The notes under the pieces were generated by a model, which had not been told where the DNA came from, ran no database searches, and worked only from the letters and a program-made list of their open reading frames with translations. A stretch of 64,000 bases of DNA from Galbitalea sp036271875 (GTDB lineage Bacteria > Actinomycetota > Actinomycetes > Actinomycetales > Microbacteriaceae). Shown here piece by piece: positions 22,750 through 31,056 of the stretch (position 1 is the first letter of the stretch; the number at the start of each line of letters is the position of its first letter). The translations under genes were made by a program, and so were the position numbers. The stretch lies in NCBI GenBank assembly GCA_036271875.1, contig DATAZU010000015.1, positions 1 to 64,000 of the forward strand, in the 5' to 3' direction.

Positions 22750-25656
22750 GTGGCCACACTCCTCTATCGTCTCGGCAGGTTCTCCTACCGTCACCCGTGG
22801 CGCATCCTCGCCGTCTGGCTGATCCTCATGATCGGCATCCTCGGAGGCGGGGTCGCGCTCGGCGGTAAGACCAACGATTCCTTCGCCATTCCTGGCACAG
22901 AGTCGCAGAACGCGATCGACCGGCTCGAGGCCGTCTTTCCGTCCGCCGCGGGAGCAGCGGCACAGATCGTCGTCGAGGTTCCGAAGGGTGCCTCAATCGA
23001 GACCCAGCCATACCGCGCCGCGGTCGCCGACCTGGTCGCGAAAGCGGCGAAGGTGCCCGGAGTAGACAGCGCGAGCTCACCGTTCGGCAAGTACGCCTCG
23101 GATGCTGTGTCGGCCAACAAGACGACCGCGATCATCGCCGTTCAGTTCAAGGATCAGCAGCAGGATGTGAAGGCGTCCTCGCTCACCGATCTGACCAGAC
23201 TCGCACCCATCGCGAAGGACGCAGACATGAAGATCGGGTTCGGTGGATCGGTCTTCCAGGACAACTCGGTCAGCATTTCGCCGACCGAGGGCCTCGGTGT
23301 TCTCTTCGCCGGGATCGTCCTCTTCATCGCCTTCGGTTCGCTTCTGGCAGCAGGTATGCCCCTCCTCACGGCTCTCGTCGGAATCGGCGTGACGATGGGC
23401 GGGGTTCTCGCATCGGCCAAGTTCATCGTCATTGGCAGCTCGACTCCGCTTCTCGCCCTGATGATCGGGCTCGCGGTCGGGATCGACTACGGCCTGTTCA
23501 TCCTGTCGCGGCATCGCAACCAACTTGCGCAGGGGATGTCGCCGGAGGAATCGGCTGCGACCTCGGTCGCAACGGCGGGGAGCGCCGTCGTGTTCGCCGG
23601 CGGCACCGTGATCATCGCCCTGCTCGGGCTGCTGGTCGTTGGCATTCCGTTCCTGAGTGCGATGGGCGTTGCTGCTGCGGCGGGCGTTCTCGTCGCCATC
23701 CTCGCTTCCGCGACCCTGTTGCCCGCCATTCTGGGGCTCGCGAAGGATCGCCTCATTCCCAAGCCGAGTTCGCGGGCGTTCAAACGTGCCAACCCGGACG
23801 AGACCTCGAAGAAGAGCATGGGCGAGCGCTGGGTCACCGGCGTCATGAAGAAACCGCTTGTTGCGGTTCTCGCGGTTGTCGGCCTGCTTGGCATCATTGC
23901 CATCCCGGCGTTCTCGCTTGACCTCGCACTGCCAACCGGAGCCGCCCAGCCCGTCGGTTCGGTCACGCGCAGCTCATACGACATGATCGACAAGGGCTTC
24001 GGACCGGGTCGCAACGGACCCCTGGTCGTCCTCGTCGACATCACCCAGACGACATCCATCGCGGCCGACCTGACCGCAATCCGATCCGATCTCGAGAAGC
24101 TACCGGATGTCGCGTATGTGAGCCAGGGCCTGCCGAACCAGAGCTACGACACGGCCATCCTGCAGGTGATTCCGAAGAGCGGACCCGAGTCACCGACGAC
24201 GACCGCGCTGGTGAACCGCATCCGCTCGCTCTCTCAATCCATCGAAAGCAAGTGGGACACCCCGTTGATGGTCACCGGCGACACGGCCGTGCAGATCGAT
24301 ATCTCGCAGCGGCTCAACCAGGCACTTCTGCCCTTTGGCGCGGTCGTTGTCGGGCTGTCCATCCTTCTGCTGATGATGGTGTTCCGATCGGTGTTCGTGC
24401 CCATCAAAGCCGCGGTCGGTTTCCTGCTGTCGGTATTCACCTCGTTCGGTGTCGTCGTTGCGATCTTCCAGTGGGGATGGCTGGCGAACGCGCTTGGAGT
24501 GGTTCCCGGCCCGGTGCTGAGCTTCCTGCCGATCATCCTGATGGCGGTGCTGTTCGGTCTCGCGATGGACTACGAGGTGTTCCTGGTTTCCGGGATGCGC
24601 GAGAACTATGTCCATACCGGTGACGCGAAGGGCGCGGTCGTCAAAGGCTTCTCCGGTGCTGCGAGAGTCGTGACAGCGGCTGCGCTCATCATGTTCTTCG
24701 TCTTCGCCTCCTTCATTCCGGACGGCTCCGGTGTCATCAAGCCCATGGCGGTCGGACTCGCGGTCGGCATTCTCGCCGACGCGTTCCTCGTGCGCATGAC
24801 CCTCGTTCCCGCGGTGATGGCCCTGCTTGGTCGCGCCGCATGGTGGATGCCGAAGTGGCTCGGCCGCATCCTGCCGAACGTCGACATCGAGGGCGAGCGT
24901 CTTCGTGCGCACCGGGATGCTGTTTCCTGGGCATCTGCACAGTGCGACGGCCAGATCATCACGGCGTCGGAGCTTGTCGCGGGTTCCGGCCGGCAGCTGG
25001 TCGGTCCGCTGACTCTCGGAATCCAGCCGGGCACCATGGTCCTGGTGAACGGCGACAGCGCCGGGCGGCGACTGTTCGCTGCGACGCTCGCCGGACGTCT
25101 CGACCCGGTATCGGGGCGCGCTCAGGTCGGCGGACATCCACTCCCGTCCGAGAGTGGCACGGTCGCGAGCCTTGTTGCGCTCGAAGACATCGGCGGCACC
25201 GATCGCGCCGAGGTGCGCGTTGGGATCGGCGAGCTGCTCCTGGAGCGAATCCGGATGACCCAGCCCTGGTATCGCACGTTCGCGGTCCAGCGCCGCGCTC
25301 GAAGCTGGCTCGATCGGGTCAACGCCGTGCTCGGCGAGCACGGTGCGGTCTCCGCGCGGTCGACCATCGAACAGCTTCCGCAGCTCCAGCGGGCGGTTGC
25401 GCTGTCGGCGGTTGCGCTGGCCGAGCACACCCCCGTTGTGATGCTCGACCTGCTTGACGCCTTCGCCGATCCTCGCGACGAGGTCGCGTTCCTCGCGGCA
25501 CTCGATCGGATTGCGCCAGCGACCACCACGATCGTCCTCGGCCAGCCGAGCGCGCCGCGTGCCTCGGACATCTCATCCGTCGGTCGGAAGGTCGTGAGGC
25601 TCAACCTCGACCAGCTGGCTGTTTCGAGCATCAACGGAAAGGGCGCAACCCAGTGA
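22750..25656 (+). CDS. MMPL-family RND transporter fused to a degenerate ABC ATPase-like domain
   Basis: 968 residues, far longer than the ~700-720 expected. Residues 1 to about 710 are a full MMPL exporter: an N-terminal helix, a periplasmic domain, then helices with GLAVGIDYGLFILSRHRNQ and later GLAMDYEVFLVSGMRE, carrying the proton-relay Asp-Tyr pairs. Residues ~720-968 look like an ABC nucleotide-binding domain with decayed catalytic sites: VNGDSAGRRL (~767) where Walker A should be, IEQLPQLQRAVALSAVAL (~873) like the signature/Q region, and VVMLDLLDAF (~897) like Walker B but with Leu for the catalytic Glu. It overlaps the YhgE gene by 4 nt. It probably exports lipids or drugs, partnered by YhgE. 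Confidence 0.85.
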   Translation: MATLLYRLGRFSYRHPWRILAVWLILMIGILGGGVALGGKTNDSFAIPGTESQNAIDRLEAVFPSAAGAAAQIVVEVPKGASIETQPYRAAVADLVAKAAKVPGVDSASSPFGKYASDAVSANKTTAIIAVQFKDQQQDVKASSLTDLTRLAPIAKDADMKIGFGGSVFQDNSVSISPTEGLGVLFAGIVLFIAFGSLLAAGMPLLTALVGIGVTMGGVLASAKFIVIGSSTPLLALMIGLAVGIDYGLFILSRHRNQLAQGMSPEESAATSVATAGSAVVFAGGTVIIALLGLLVVGIPFLSAMGVAAAAGVLVAILASATLLPAILGLAKDRLIPKPSSRAFKRANPDETSKKSMGERWVTGVMKKPLVAVLAVVGLLGIIAIPAFSLDLALPTGAAQPVGSVTRSSYDMIDKGFGPGRNGPLVVLVDITQTTSIAADLTAIRSDLEKLPDVAYVSQGLPNQSYDTAILQVIPKSGPESPTTTALVNRIRSLSQSIESKWDTPLMVTGDTAVQIDISQRLNQALLPFGAVVVGLSILLLMMVFRSVFVPIKAAVGFLLSVFTSFGVVVAIFQWGWLANALGVVPGPVLSFLPIILMAVLFGLAMDYEVFLVSGMRENYVHTGDAKGAVVKGFSGAARVVTAAALIMFFVFASFIPDGSGVIKPMAVGLAVGILADAFLVRMTLVPAVMALLGRAAWWMPKWLGRILPNVDIEGERLRAHRDAVSWASAQCDGQIITASELVAGSGRQLVGPLTLGIQPGTMVLVNGDSAGRRLFAATLAGRLDPVSGRAQVGGHPLPSESGTVASLVALEDIGGTDRAEVRVGIGELLLERIRMTQPWYRTFAVQRRARSWLDRVNAVLGEHGAVSARSTIEQLPQLQRAVALSAVALAEHTPVVMLDLLDAFADPRDEVAFLAALDRIAPATTTIVLGQPSAPRASDISSVGRKVVRLNLDQLAVSSINGKGATQ

Positions 25657-27362
25657 GCCAGACATCGTTCCCCACCTCTCGCCGAACGTGGCTGCGCTAC
25701 GCGGCGCTCGCGGCCGTCGTCCTCGTGCCCCTCGCCTTCGCGGGCTTGTTCATCGGGGCGGTATCGCAGATCAGCCACAGCATCAGCGATATCCCCGCGG
25801 CCATTGTGAACAACGACCACGCGGTGACCGAGACGGCCGCCGATGGCTCGCAGACTCCCGTACTTGCTGGCCGCGAGCTGGTCACCCAGCTCACGGGCAA
25901 GAAGTCGCAGGGCTTCGACTGGACGATCACGAACTCGAAGGATGCGAAAGCCGATCTCGCCAACGGCACCGTCTACGCGATTCTGACCGTGCCAAAGAAC
26001 TTCTCGAAGTCGATCACGTCGCTGTCGTCGACATCGCCCGTCAAGGCGAAGCTTTCGATCACGACAGATGATTCCCACAACTACCTCACGGGATCAGTCG
26101 CGCAGATCGTCGGCAGCTCACTCACCAGCGCGTTTGGTGCCGCCATCACGAAGCAGTACATCGCTGGGATCTACTCCGGCATTGGGGGAGTGGGCAGCTC
26201 ACTGACCACTGCGGCCTCCGGCGCCACCAAGCTTTCGGCCGGAGCCAGCAGTCTGGCATCCGGCGTCTCGTCGTATGTTGCCGGTGCATCGTCCGTCTCG
26301 CCGGGTCTGCGCCAACTGCGGTCCGGCATCCTGACGGCGAAGAGCGGCACAGTCGCGGGTGTCAAGAACTATCTGGCGCAGGTCAACGCCGAGACCAAGA
26401 AACTCGAGGCCGATCTCGCCAGCGGCGACTCGGCCGCGGCGCAGGTCGATGCGGGGACACTCGATGCCATGACCTCAAAGTCGGCGCAGACCTCGGTCGG
26501 CTCGAAGTTGGGGACGGGCTTTGACCAGCTCGCGGCATCGACCGGTGCGTTCGCGTACAAGACGCAGGGGCTGGCTACGGGCGGTGCGTCGCTGACCAGC
26601 GGCGCGAAGACGCTCGCCTCGGGAGCAAGTTCGCTCGCCTCCGGCCTCACCTCAGGCGCTGCCAAGGCGCCGTCGTACTCGAAGGTGCAGATCGCCAAGA
26701 TTTCGGATGTCGCATCCGCGCCCGTCGGTGTATCCGTTGATCGTGAACACAAGGTCTCGTCGGCCGCCCAGATTATCGCGACGCTGTTCGTGCCGCTTGG
26801 CCTCTGGATCGGATCGCTCGCGGTCTTCCTGGTCCTTCGCCCGCTGACCCGCCGCACACTGTCCTCGACCGCGGGCAACGCCAGGGTTGTGTTGTCCTCG
26901 ATTGCCCGGGCATCCATCGTGACCGCGGCGCAGGCGCTGCTGCTGGTTCTGCTTCTGCACACCGCGGTTGGCGTCAGCTGGACGCTGCTGCCAGCGACGG
27001 TGCTGTTCTCGCTGGTTATGGCGATAGCCTTCACGGCCTTCCACTACCTGCTGACGATAGGACTCGGACGGGCGGGGCTGGTGGTGTCGATCTTCCTGCT
27101 CGCCATCCAGATCACCTCGACGGGTGGGCTCTATCCGATTCAGTTGCTGGCGAAACCGTTCCAGTTCATCAGTGGGTTCCTACCGCTCACCTACGGCGTG
27201 CGCGGGATGGAGGCGATCATCGCGAACTCCGGGGTTGCGACCGCCATCGGCGCGGCTTTCGCTCTCGTCGCGTTCGGCGTCGGGAGCCTCATGATCGCAC
27301 TACTCGCCGTGCGCCGCGTTCGTCGAGCGCGAGCTCTCGGTCTCGTCCCAGCTACCGCCTAG
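25653..27362 (+). CDS. YhgE/Pip-domain membrane protein (ABC-2 type permease-like)
   Basis: 569 residues starting at a GTG overlapping the MMPL stop. One N-terminal helix (LAAVVLVPLAFAGLFIGAV), the Pip motif region ending PAAIVNNDHAV, then a ~300-residue external part rich in Ala/Ser/Gly with heptad-like repeats (GATKLSAGASSLASGVSSYV), and five C-terminal helices from about 375. This is the architecture of YhgE/phage-infection-protein relatives used in export of lipids or proteins. Co-translation with the MMPL-pseudo-ABC protein suggests one complex. Confidence 0.85.
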   Translation: MSQTSFPTSRRTWLRYAALAAVVLVPLAFAGLFIGAVSQISHSISDIPAAIVNNDHAVTETAADGSQTPVLAGRELVTQLTGKKSQGFDWTITNSKDAKADLANGTVYAILTVPKNFSKSITSLSSTSPVKAKLSITTDDSHNYLTGSVAQIVGSSLTSAFGAAITKQYIAGIYSGIGGVGSSLTTAASGATKLSAGASSLASGVSSYVAGASSVSPGLRQLRSGILTAKSGTVAGVKNYLAQVNAETKKLEADLASGDSAAAQVDAGTLDAMTSKSAQTSVGSKLGTGFDQLAASTGAFAYKTQGLATGGASLTSGAKTLASGASSLASGLTSGAAKAPSYSKVQIAKISDVASAPVGVSVDREHKVSSAAQIIATLFVPLGLWIGSLAVFLVLRPLTRRTLSSTAGNARVVLSSIARASIVTAAQALLLVLLLHTAVGVSWTLLPATVLFSLVMAIAFTAFHYLLTIGLGRAGLVVSIFLLAIQITSTGGLYPIQLLAKPFQFISGFLPLTYGVRGMEAIIANSGVATAIGAAFALVAFGVGSLMIALLAVRRVRRARALGLVPATA

Positions 27363-27378
27363 CGCGACTCGACTGCGC

Positions 27379-27466
27379 GTAACTCATGCAGAGTTTTCGC
27401 GGCCGGCGCGGCGTCCGCGTAGTTCCGCGGCTCCGGAGGGCCGCGACGGAATTCTGCATGAGTTAC
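27379..27466. repeat. Palindromic intergenic element A
   Basis: GTAACTCATGCAGA (27379-27392) and its exact complement TCTGCATGAGTTAC (27453-27466) bound an 88-nt GC-rich core with further self-complementarity. It follows the yhgE stop by 17 nt. The arm sequence is identical to the arm core of element C at 30914-31007, so this is a dispersed family rather than a chance hairpin. Confidence 0.75.
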
Positions 27467-27500
27467 GGATAGCCACCGACGACCCCCTGCGACGCGTCGC

Positions 27501-27530
27501 AGCGCGACCCGGCGCGACCCGGCGCGACCC
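27501..27530. repeat. Three tandem 10-bp units
   Basis: AGCGCGACCC, GGCGCGACCC, GGCGCGACCC stand head to tail between palindromic elements A and B; this is probably slippage in GC-rich spacer DNA. The whole interval 27363-27642 has no gene. Confidence 0.5.
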
Positions 27531-27537
27531 CTTCGTT

Positions 27538-27627
27538 CATAACTCAGGCAGGGATCTATTCAGCGGCTCAGCAACCCCGGAAATCCGGGGCTCCAATCTC
27601 GCAGGCTGGATCTCTGCCTGAGTTATG
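27538..27627. repeat. Palindromic intergenic element B
   Basis: CATAACTCAGGCAG (27538-27551) pairs exactly with CTGCCTGAGTTATG (27614-27627) around a 62-nt core, whose centre holds CCCCGGAAATCCGGGG (27575-27590). Its arms are a variant of the GTAACTCATGCAGA arms of elements A and C with compensatory changes on both sides, showing that pairing is kept while sequence drifts. It lies 15 nt beyond the stop of the TIM-barrel gene and could also act as its terminator. Confidence 0.7.
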
Positions 27628-27642
27628 CGCACACGGAGGGAG

Positions 27643-28485
27643 CTAGCGCGACAGCGACTTGCGCTTCTTCTTGCTCGGCTTGATTTCGGTCGCGGCCGAC
27701 GACGGATGGTTCGCGATGGCCGCACGGGCAAAGGCGAGCGTCTCGCCCAGAATCGCGAGGCGATCATCCGTAGTTCGCGCCCGATGGGTGGATACCTCGG
27801 CAACGATCGAGCCGTCCCATCCGGTTGTTGACAGCAGCTTCAGCACCTCGGCCACCGGCTGAGCGCCGTGGCCCGGGATGAGGTGTTCGTCGAACAGTGT
27901 CCCGCCGAGTCCGTCGCAGAGGTGGACGTGCCGCAGGCGAGAGCCCATGGCGTGAGCGAACTCGAGGCCGTCGCGTCCGGCAAGAGCAGCGTGTGAAAAG
28001 TCGAGGGTCATCGAGTCGACGGCGAGGTCCGTCGGGTACGGGCTCGGCGAGTATGCGCGCACCGGGGTGCCCCGGACCGTCCAGCTGAACATGTTCTCGA
28101 CGGCAATCTCGACCTCGTATCGAACGGCAAGCTCGCCAACAACACGCTCGAAATCGCGTGAATATGCGGCCTGCCACCGGAAGGGCGGATGTACGACGAC
28201 GGTCGGCGCTCCGACAACGCGAGCCAGCTCTGCCGACCTTTCAAGTTTGCGCTTCGGATCCATTCCCCAGACGAGCTGAGTAGCGAGCAGCACCGGCGCG
28301 TGGATGGAGAGGATCGGAACACGAAAGCTGTCCGAGAGCGATCGGAGCTTCTCGGCATCCTGGGTCGCTTTGTCGTTGGTGACCATGATTTCGACGCCGT
28401 CGAACCCGGACAGGCGGGCAAGACGGAAGGCTTCTTCGAGAGGCAGCGGAAAAACGCAGGACGTGCTCATGCCGACGCGAATCAT
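27643..28485 (-). CDS. Sugar phosphate isomerase/epimerase-like TIM-barrel protein
   Basis: 280 residues of the AP-endonuclease-2/xylose-isomerase fold. Typical metal-site motifs: GFDGVEIMV, IHAPVL, VVVHPPFRW, IAVENMFSW, LDFSHAAL, HVHLCDG and VAEVSTHRA. The lysine-rich tail (KPSKKKRKSLSR) is unusual. The ATG at 28485 is chosen; the reading frame upstream has no conserved sequence and would enter the otsA promoter. It diverges from otsA. Substrate unknown. Confidence 0.75.
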   Translation of the reverse strand: MIRVGMSTSCVFPLPLEEAFRLARLSGFDGVEIMVTNDKATQDAEKLRSLSDSFRVPILSIHAPVLLATQLVWGMDPKRKLERSAELARVVGAPTVVVHPPFRWQAAYSRDFERVVGELAVRYEVEIAVENMFSWTVRGTPVRAYSPSPYPTDLAVDSMTLDFSHAALAGRDGLEFAHAMGSRLRHVHLCDGLGGTLFDEHLIPGHGAQPVAEVLKLLSTTGWDGSIVAEVSTHRARTTDDRLAILGETLAFARAAIANHPSSAATEIKPSKKKRKSLSR

Positions 28486-28592
28486 CACCAGCACGCTATT
28501 CGCCCGCGCTGAACGCTCGGTGACTCCCCAGCGAACGTTCACAAAAGCGGCTGATAACGTGGAGAAAGAGGTATTCGAAACTGGGCGGGGCG

Positions 28593-30086
28593 ATGGCAGC
28601 ACAGCAGGGCTACGACTTCGTCGTCGTTTCCAATCGTCTTCCCGTCGATCGCGTGGTTGCCGCGAACGGAGACGCAACCTGGCAGCACTCACCCGGCGGT
28701 CTCGTTACCGCACTCGAACCCGTCATGCGGGCGAGCAAAGGCGCGTGGGTCGGTTGGGCCGGCCAGCCCGACCTCGAATTCGAGCCGTTCTCGAGCGACG
28801 GCATCGAGATCATCCCCGTTCCGCTCACGGCGAGCGATATCGAGAACTACTACGAGGGATTCTCCAACGACACCCTGTGGCCGCTCTATCACGACGTGAT
28901 CGCGCCGCCCAGCTACCACCGGGAATGGTGGGACAGCTACGTCGCCGTCAACCAGCGATTTGCGGATGCGGCGATCGCCGTCGCGGCCCCGGGTGCCGTC
29001 GTCTGGGTGCAGGATTACCAGCTGCAGCTGGTTCCGCGGATGCTTCGGCTCGCCCGGCCCGACCTGACCATCGGGTTCTTCAACCACATCCCGTTCCCGC
29101 CCTACGGCATCTACTCGCAGCTTCCATGGCGCACCCAGATCGTCGAGGGTCTGCTGGGTGCCGACGTCGTCGGGTTTCAGCGGATCGCGGATGCGTCGAA
29201 CTTCTCCCGCGCGGTGCGAAGACTGACCGGCTTCGTGACTCGATATCCGCACGTCGACGTGCCGAACTACGACCAAAGCGGTCAGACGCGTCGGGTTCTC
29301 GCGAAAGCGTTCCCTATCTCAATCGATTCGCAGAGCTTCGAGGACCTCGCGCGTCGCCCGGAGATCCAGGCCAGGGCTCGAGAGATCCGCGAGGGGCTCG
29401 GCAATCCGAAGACGGTCATGCTCGGCGTCGATCGGCTCGATTACACCAAGGGGATCGGTCACCGGCTGAAGGCGTTCGGTGAGCTGCTCGAGGAGGGCAG
29501 GCTCTCGGTAGAGGATGTGACGCTCGTCCAGGTCGCCAATCCCAGTCGTGAGCGCGTACAGGCGTACATGCAGCTACGTGACGAGATCGAACTGACCGTC
29601 GGTCGCATTAACGGCGATTTCGGCACAATGAGTCACACGGCGATCAGCTATCACCATCACGGCTATCCGCGCGACGAGATGGTTGCGCTGTACCTTGCCG
29701 CCGACGTGATGTTGGTGACGGCGCTGCGCGACGGGATGAACCTGGTCGCCAAGGAGTACGTTGCCAGCCGTTTCGACAACGATGGCGTGCTTGTGCTTAG
29801 TGAGTTCACCGGAGCATCCGACGAACTGAAGAGGTCACTGCGAATTAACCCGCACGACATCGACGGGTTGAAGGATGCAATAGTGCAGGCGATCGACATG
29901 CCTCGAGTCGAGCGGGCGCGGCGGATGCGTTCCATGCGCACCCAGGTGCTGCGAAACAACGTTGATCGCTGGTCGGCCGAATTTTTGGATGCGCTTCGCG
30001 GCATCGGCCAGGACAACCAATCGGGCGAAGAAGAGGATCCGCTTGGCGACCTCGAGTGGACCGTCGAAAGAATCCGTCGCCGGTGA
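28593..30086 (+). CDS. otsA: Trehalose-6-phosphate synthase
   Basis: 497 residues, GT20 family, transferring glucose from a nucleotide sugar to glucose-6-phosphate. Seen: VVVSNRLPV at the N-terminus, NHIPFPPYGIY (acceptor site), MLGVDRLDYTKGIGHRL and the donor-site segment LRDGMNLVAKEYVASR. A 33-residue C-terminal extension (DNQSGEEEDPLGDLEWTVER) follows. It is paired with otsB 13 nt downstream. Trehalose protects against osmotic, desiccation and cold stress. Confidence 0.93.
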   Translation: MAAQQGYDFVVVSNRLPVDRVVAANGDATWQHSPGGLVTALEPVMRASKGAWVGWAGQPDLEFEPFSSDGIEIIPVPLTASDIENYYEGFSNDTLWPLYHDVIAPPSYHREWWDSYVAVNQRFADAAIAVAAPGAVVWVQDYQLQLVPRMLRLARPDLTIGFFNHIPFPPYGIYSQLPWRTQIVEGLLGADVVGFQRIADASNFSRAVRRLTGFVTRYPHVDVPNYDQSGQTRRVLAKAFPISIDSQSFEDLARRPEIQARAREIREGLGNPKTVMLGVDRLDYTKGIGHRLKAFGELLEEGRLSVEDVTLVQVANPSRERVQAYMQLRDEIELTVGRINGDFGTMSHTAISYHHHGYPRDEMVALYLAADVMLVTALRDGMNLVAKEYVASRFDNDGVLVLSEFTGASDELKRSLRINPHDIDGLKDAIVQAIDMPRVERARRMRSMRTQVLRNNVDRWSAEFLDALRGIGQDNQSGEEEDPLGDLEWTVERIRRR

Positions 30087-30099
30087 GTGTGCTGCTGCG

Positions 30100-30894
30100 A
30101 TGACGGAGTTGGGGTTATCCCGCGAGTTGGTTGGATCACTGCGCGAACTGGCGCGCGTCTCGCGACTTCTGGTCGCCCTGGATTTTGACGGGACGCTCGC
30201 ACCCGAAGTGGATGATCCGGAGCAGGCGCGCGCGATTCCCGAGGCGCGGGCCGCCGTGCTCGCGCTGCTGGAGCTTCCCGGGACGCGCGTTGCGCTGATC
30301 TCCGGTCGCTCGATGGCGTCCCTCGAGTCCGTGACGGATCTGCCGGACTCGGCGCTGCTGGTCGGCTCGCACGGGATTGAGATTCGGCTCGATCATCCCG
30401 GCGACATCGTGACTTTGGATACGACGGAAATCCGGCAGGTCAATCTGCTGAACGAAGTTCTTGGCGAGGTCGCCGACTCATTCGACCAGGTCTGGCTGGA
30501 GTCGAAGCCCGCCGGTTTCGCACTGCACACCCGCCTCGCAACCGACCACAACTCTCGCGTCGCGCACCTCGTCGCGATGAGCGAGGCGACGGCCGAGATC
30601 GACAACCTGAAGGTGCGCAAGGGCAAGGATGTCCTCGAGTTCTCTGTTCGAGCGACGACCAAGGGTGACGCCGTCGAACACCTGCGCAACTACACGAACG
30701 CGAGCGCGGTCTTCTACGCGGGCGACGATGTCACGGATGAGGACGCCTTCGCCGCCCTCGGCGCAGGCGACTTCGGCCTGAAGAGCGGTCCCGGCGACAC
30801 GCTGGCCGCCCATCGAGTCGCTGGCCCACACCAGGTCGCCCAGGTACTCGCTCTTCTCGCTGAGTTCCGCGACCCCACCAGCCACGAGCAGTAG
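30100..30894 (+). CDS. otsB: Trehalose-6-phosphate phosphatase
   Basis: 264 residues, HAD superfamily. Motif I is LVALDFDGTLAP with the nucleophile Asp, motif II ALISGRSMASL, and the last motif YAGDDVTDEDAFAAL binds magnesium. It completes trehalose synthesis begun by OtsA. The ATG at 30100 is used; an in-frame start at 29962 lies inside otsA and encodes nothing family-like. Confidence 0.9.
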   Translation: MTELGLSRELVGSLRELARVSRLLVALDFDGTLAPEVDDPEQARAIPEARAAVLALLELPGTRVALISGRSMASLESVTDLPDSALLVGSHGIEIRLDHPGDIVTLDTTEIRQVNLLNEVLGEVADSFDQVWLESKPAGFALHTRLATDHNSRVAHLVAMSEATAEIDNLKVRKGKDVLEFSVRATTKGDAVEHLRNYTNASAVFYAGDDVTDEDAFAALGAGDFGLKSGPGDTLAAHRVAGPHQVAQVLALLAEFRDPTSHEQ

Positions 30895-30913
30895 CTTTCG
30901 TCGGTCGTTGACT

Positions 30914-31007
30914 TCCGTAACTCATGCAGAATTTTCTGCAGGTAGCAGTCGACCGCGGAATTCCGCGGCGAAATTCTCGGCGTCCGAAATTCTGCATGAG
31001 TTACGGA
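30914..31007. repeat. Palindromic intergenic element C
   Basis: Perfect 21-bp arms (30914-30934 and 30987-31007) containing GTAACTCATGCAGAATTT, with a 52-nt core that holds the exact palindrome CCGCGGAATTCCGCGG (30953-30968). It lies between otsB and ilvD. The arm core matches element A exactly. It can fold into one long cruciform/hairpin. No coding capacity. Confidence 0.8.
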
Positions 31008-31056
31008 GAAGAGCGCACGGTCGGAGACACTGGCCGACCAGTTCTAGACTTTGGAC

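Noticed and set aside
24190..25428. Minus-strand open frame of 412 codons inside the MMPL gene
   Set aside because: Low-complexity Arg/His/Asp sequence, antisense to a clear transporter; no ribosome site or domain.
27363..27642. CRISPR-like array between yhgE and the TIM-barrel gene
   Set aside because: The repeats are two different inverted-repeat elements and three 10-bp tandem units, not regularly spaced direct repeats with unique spacers.
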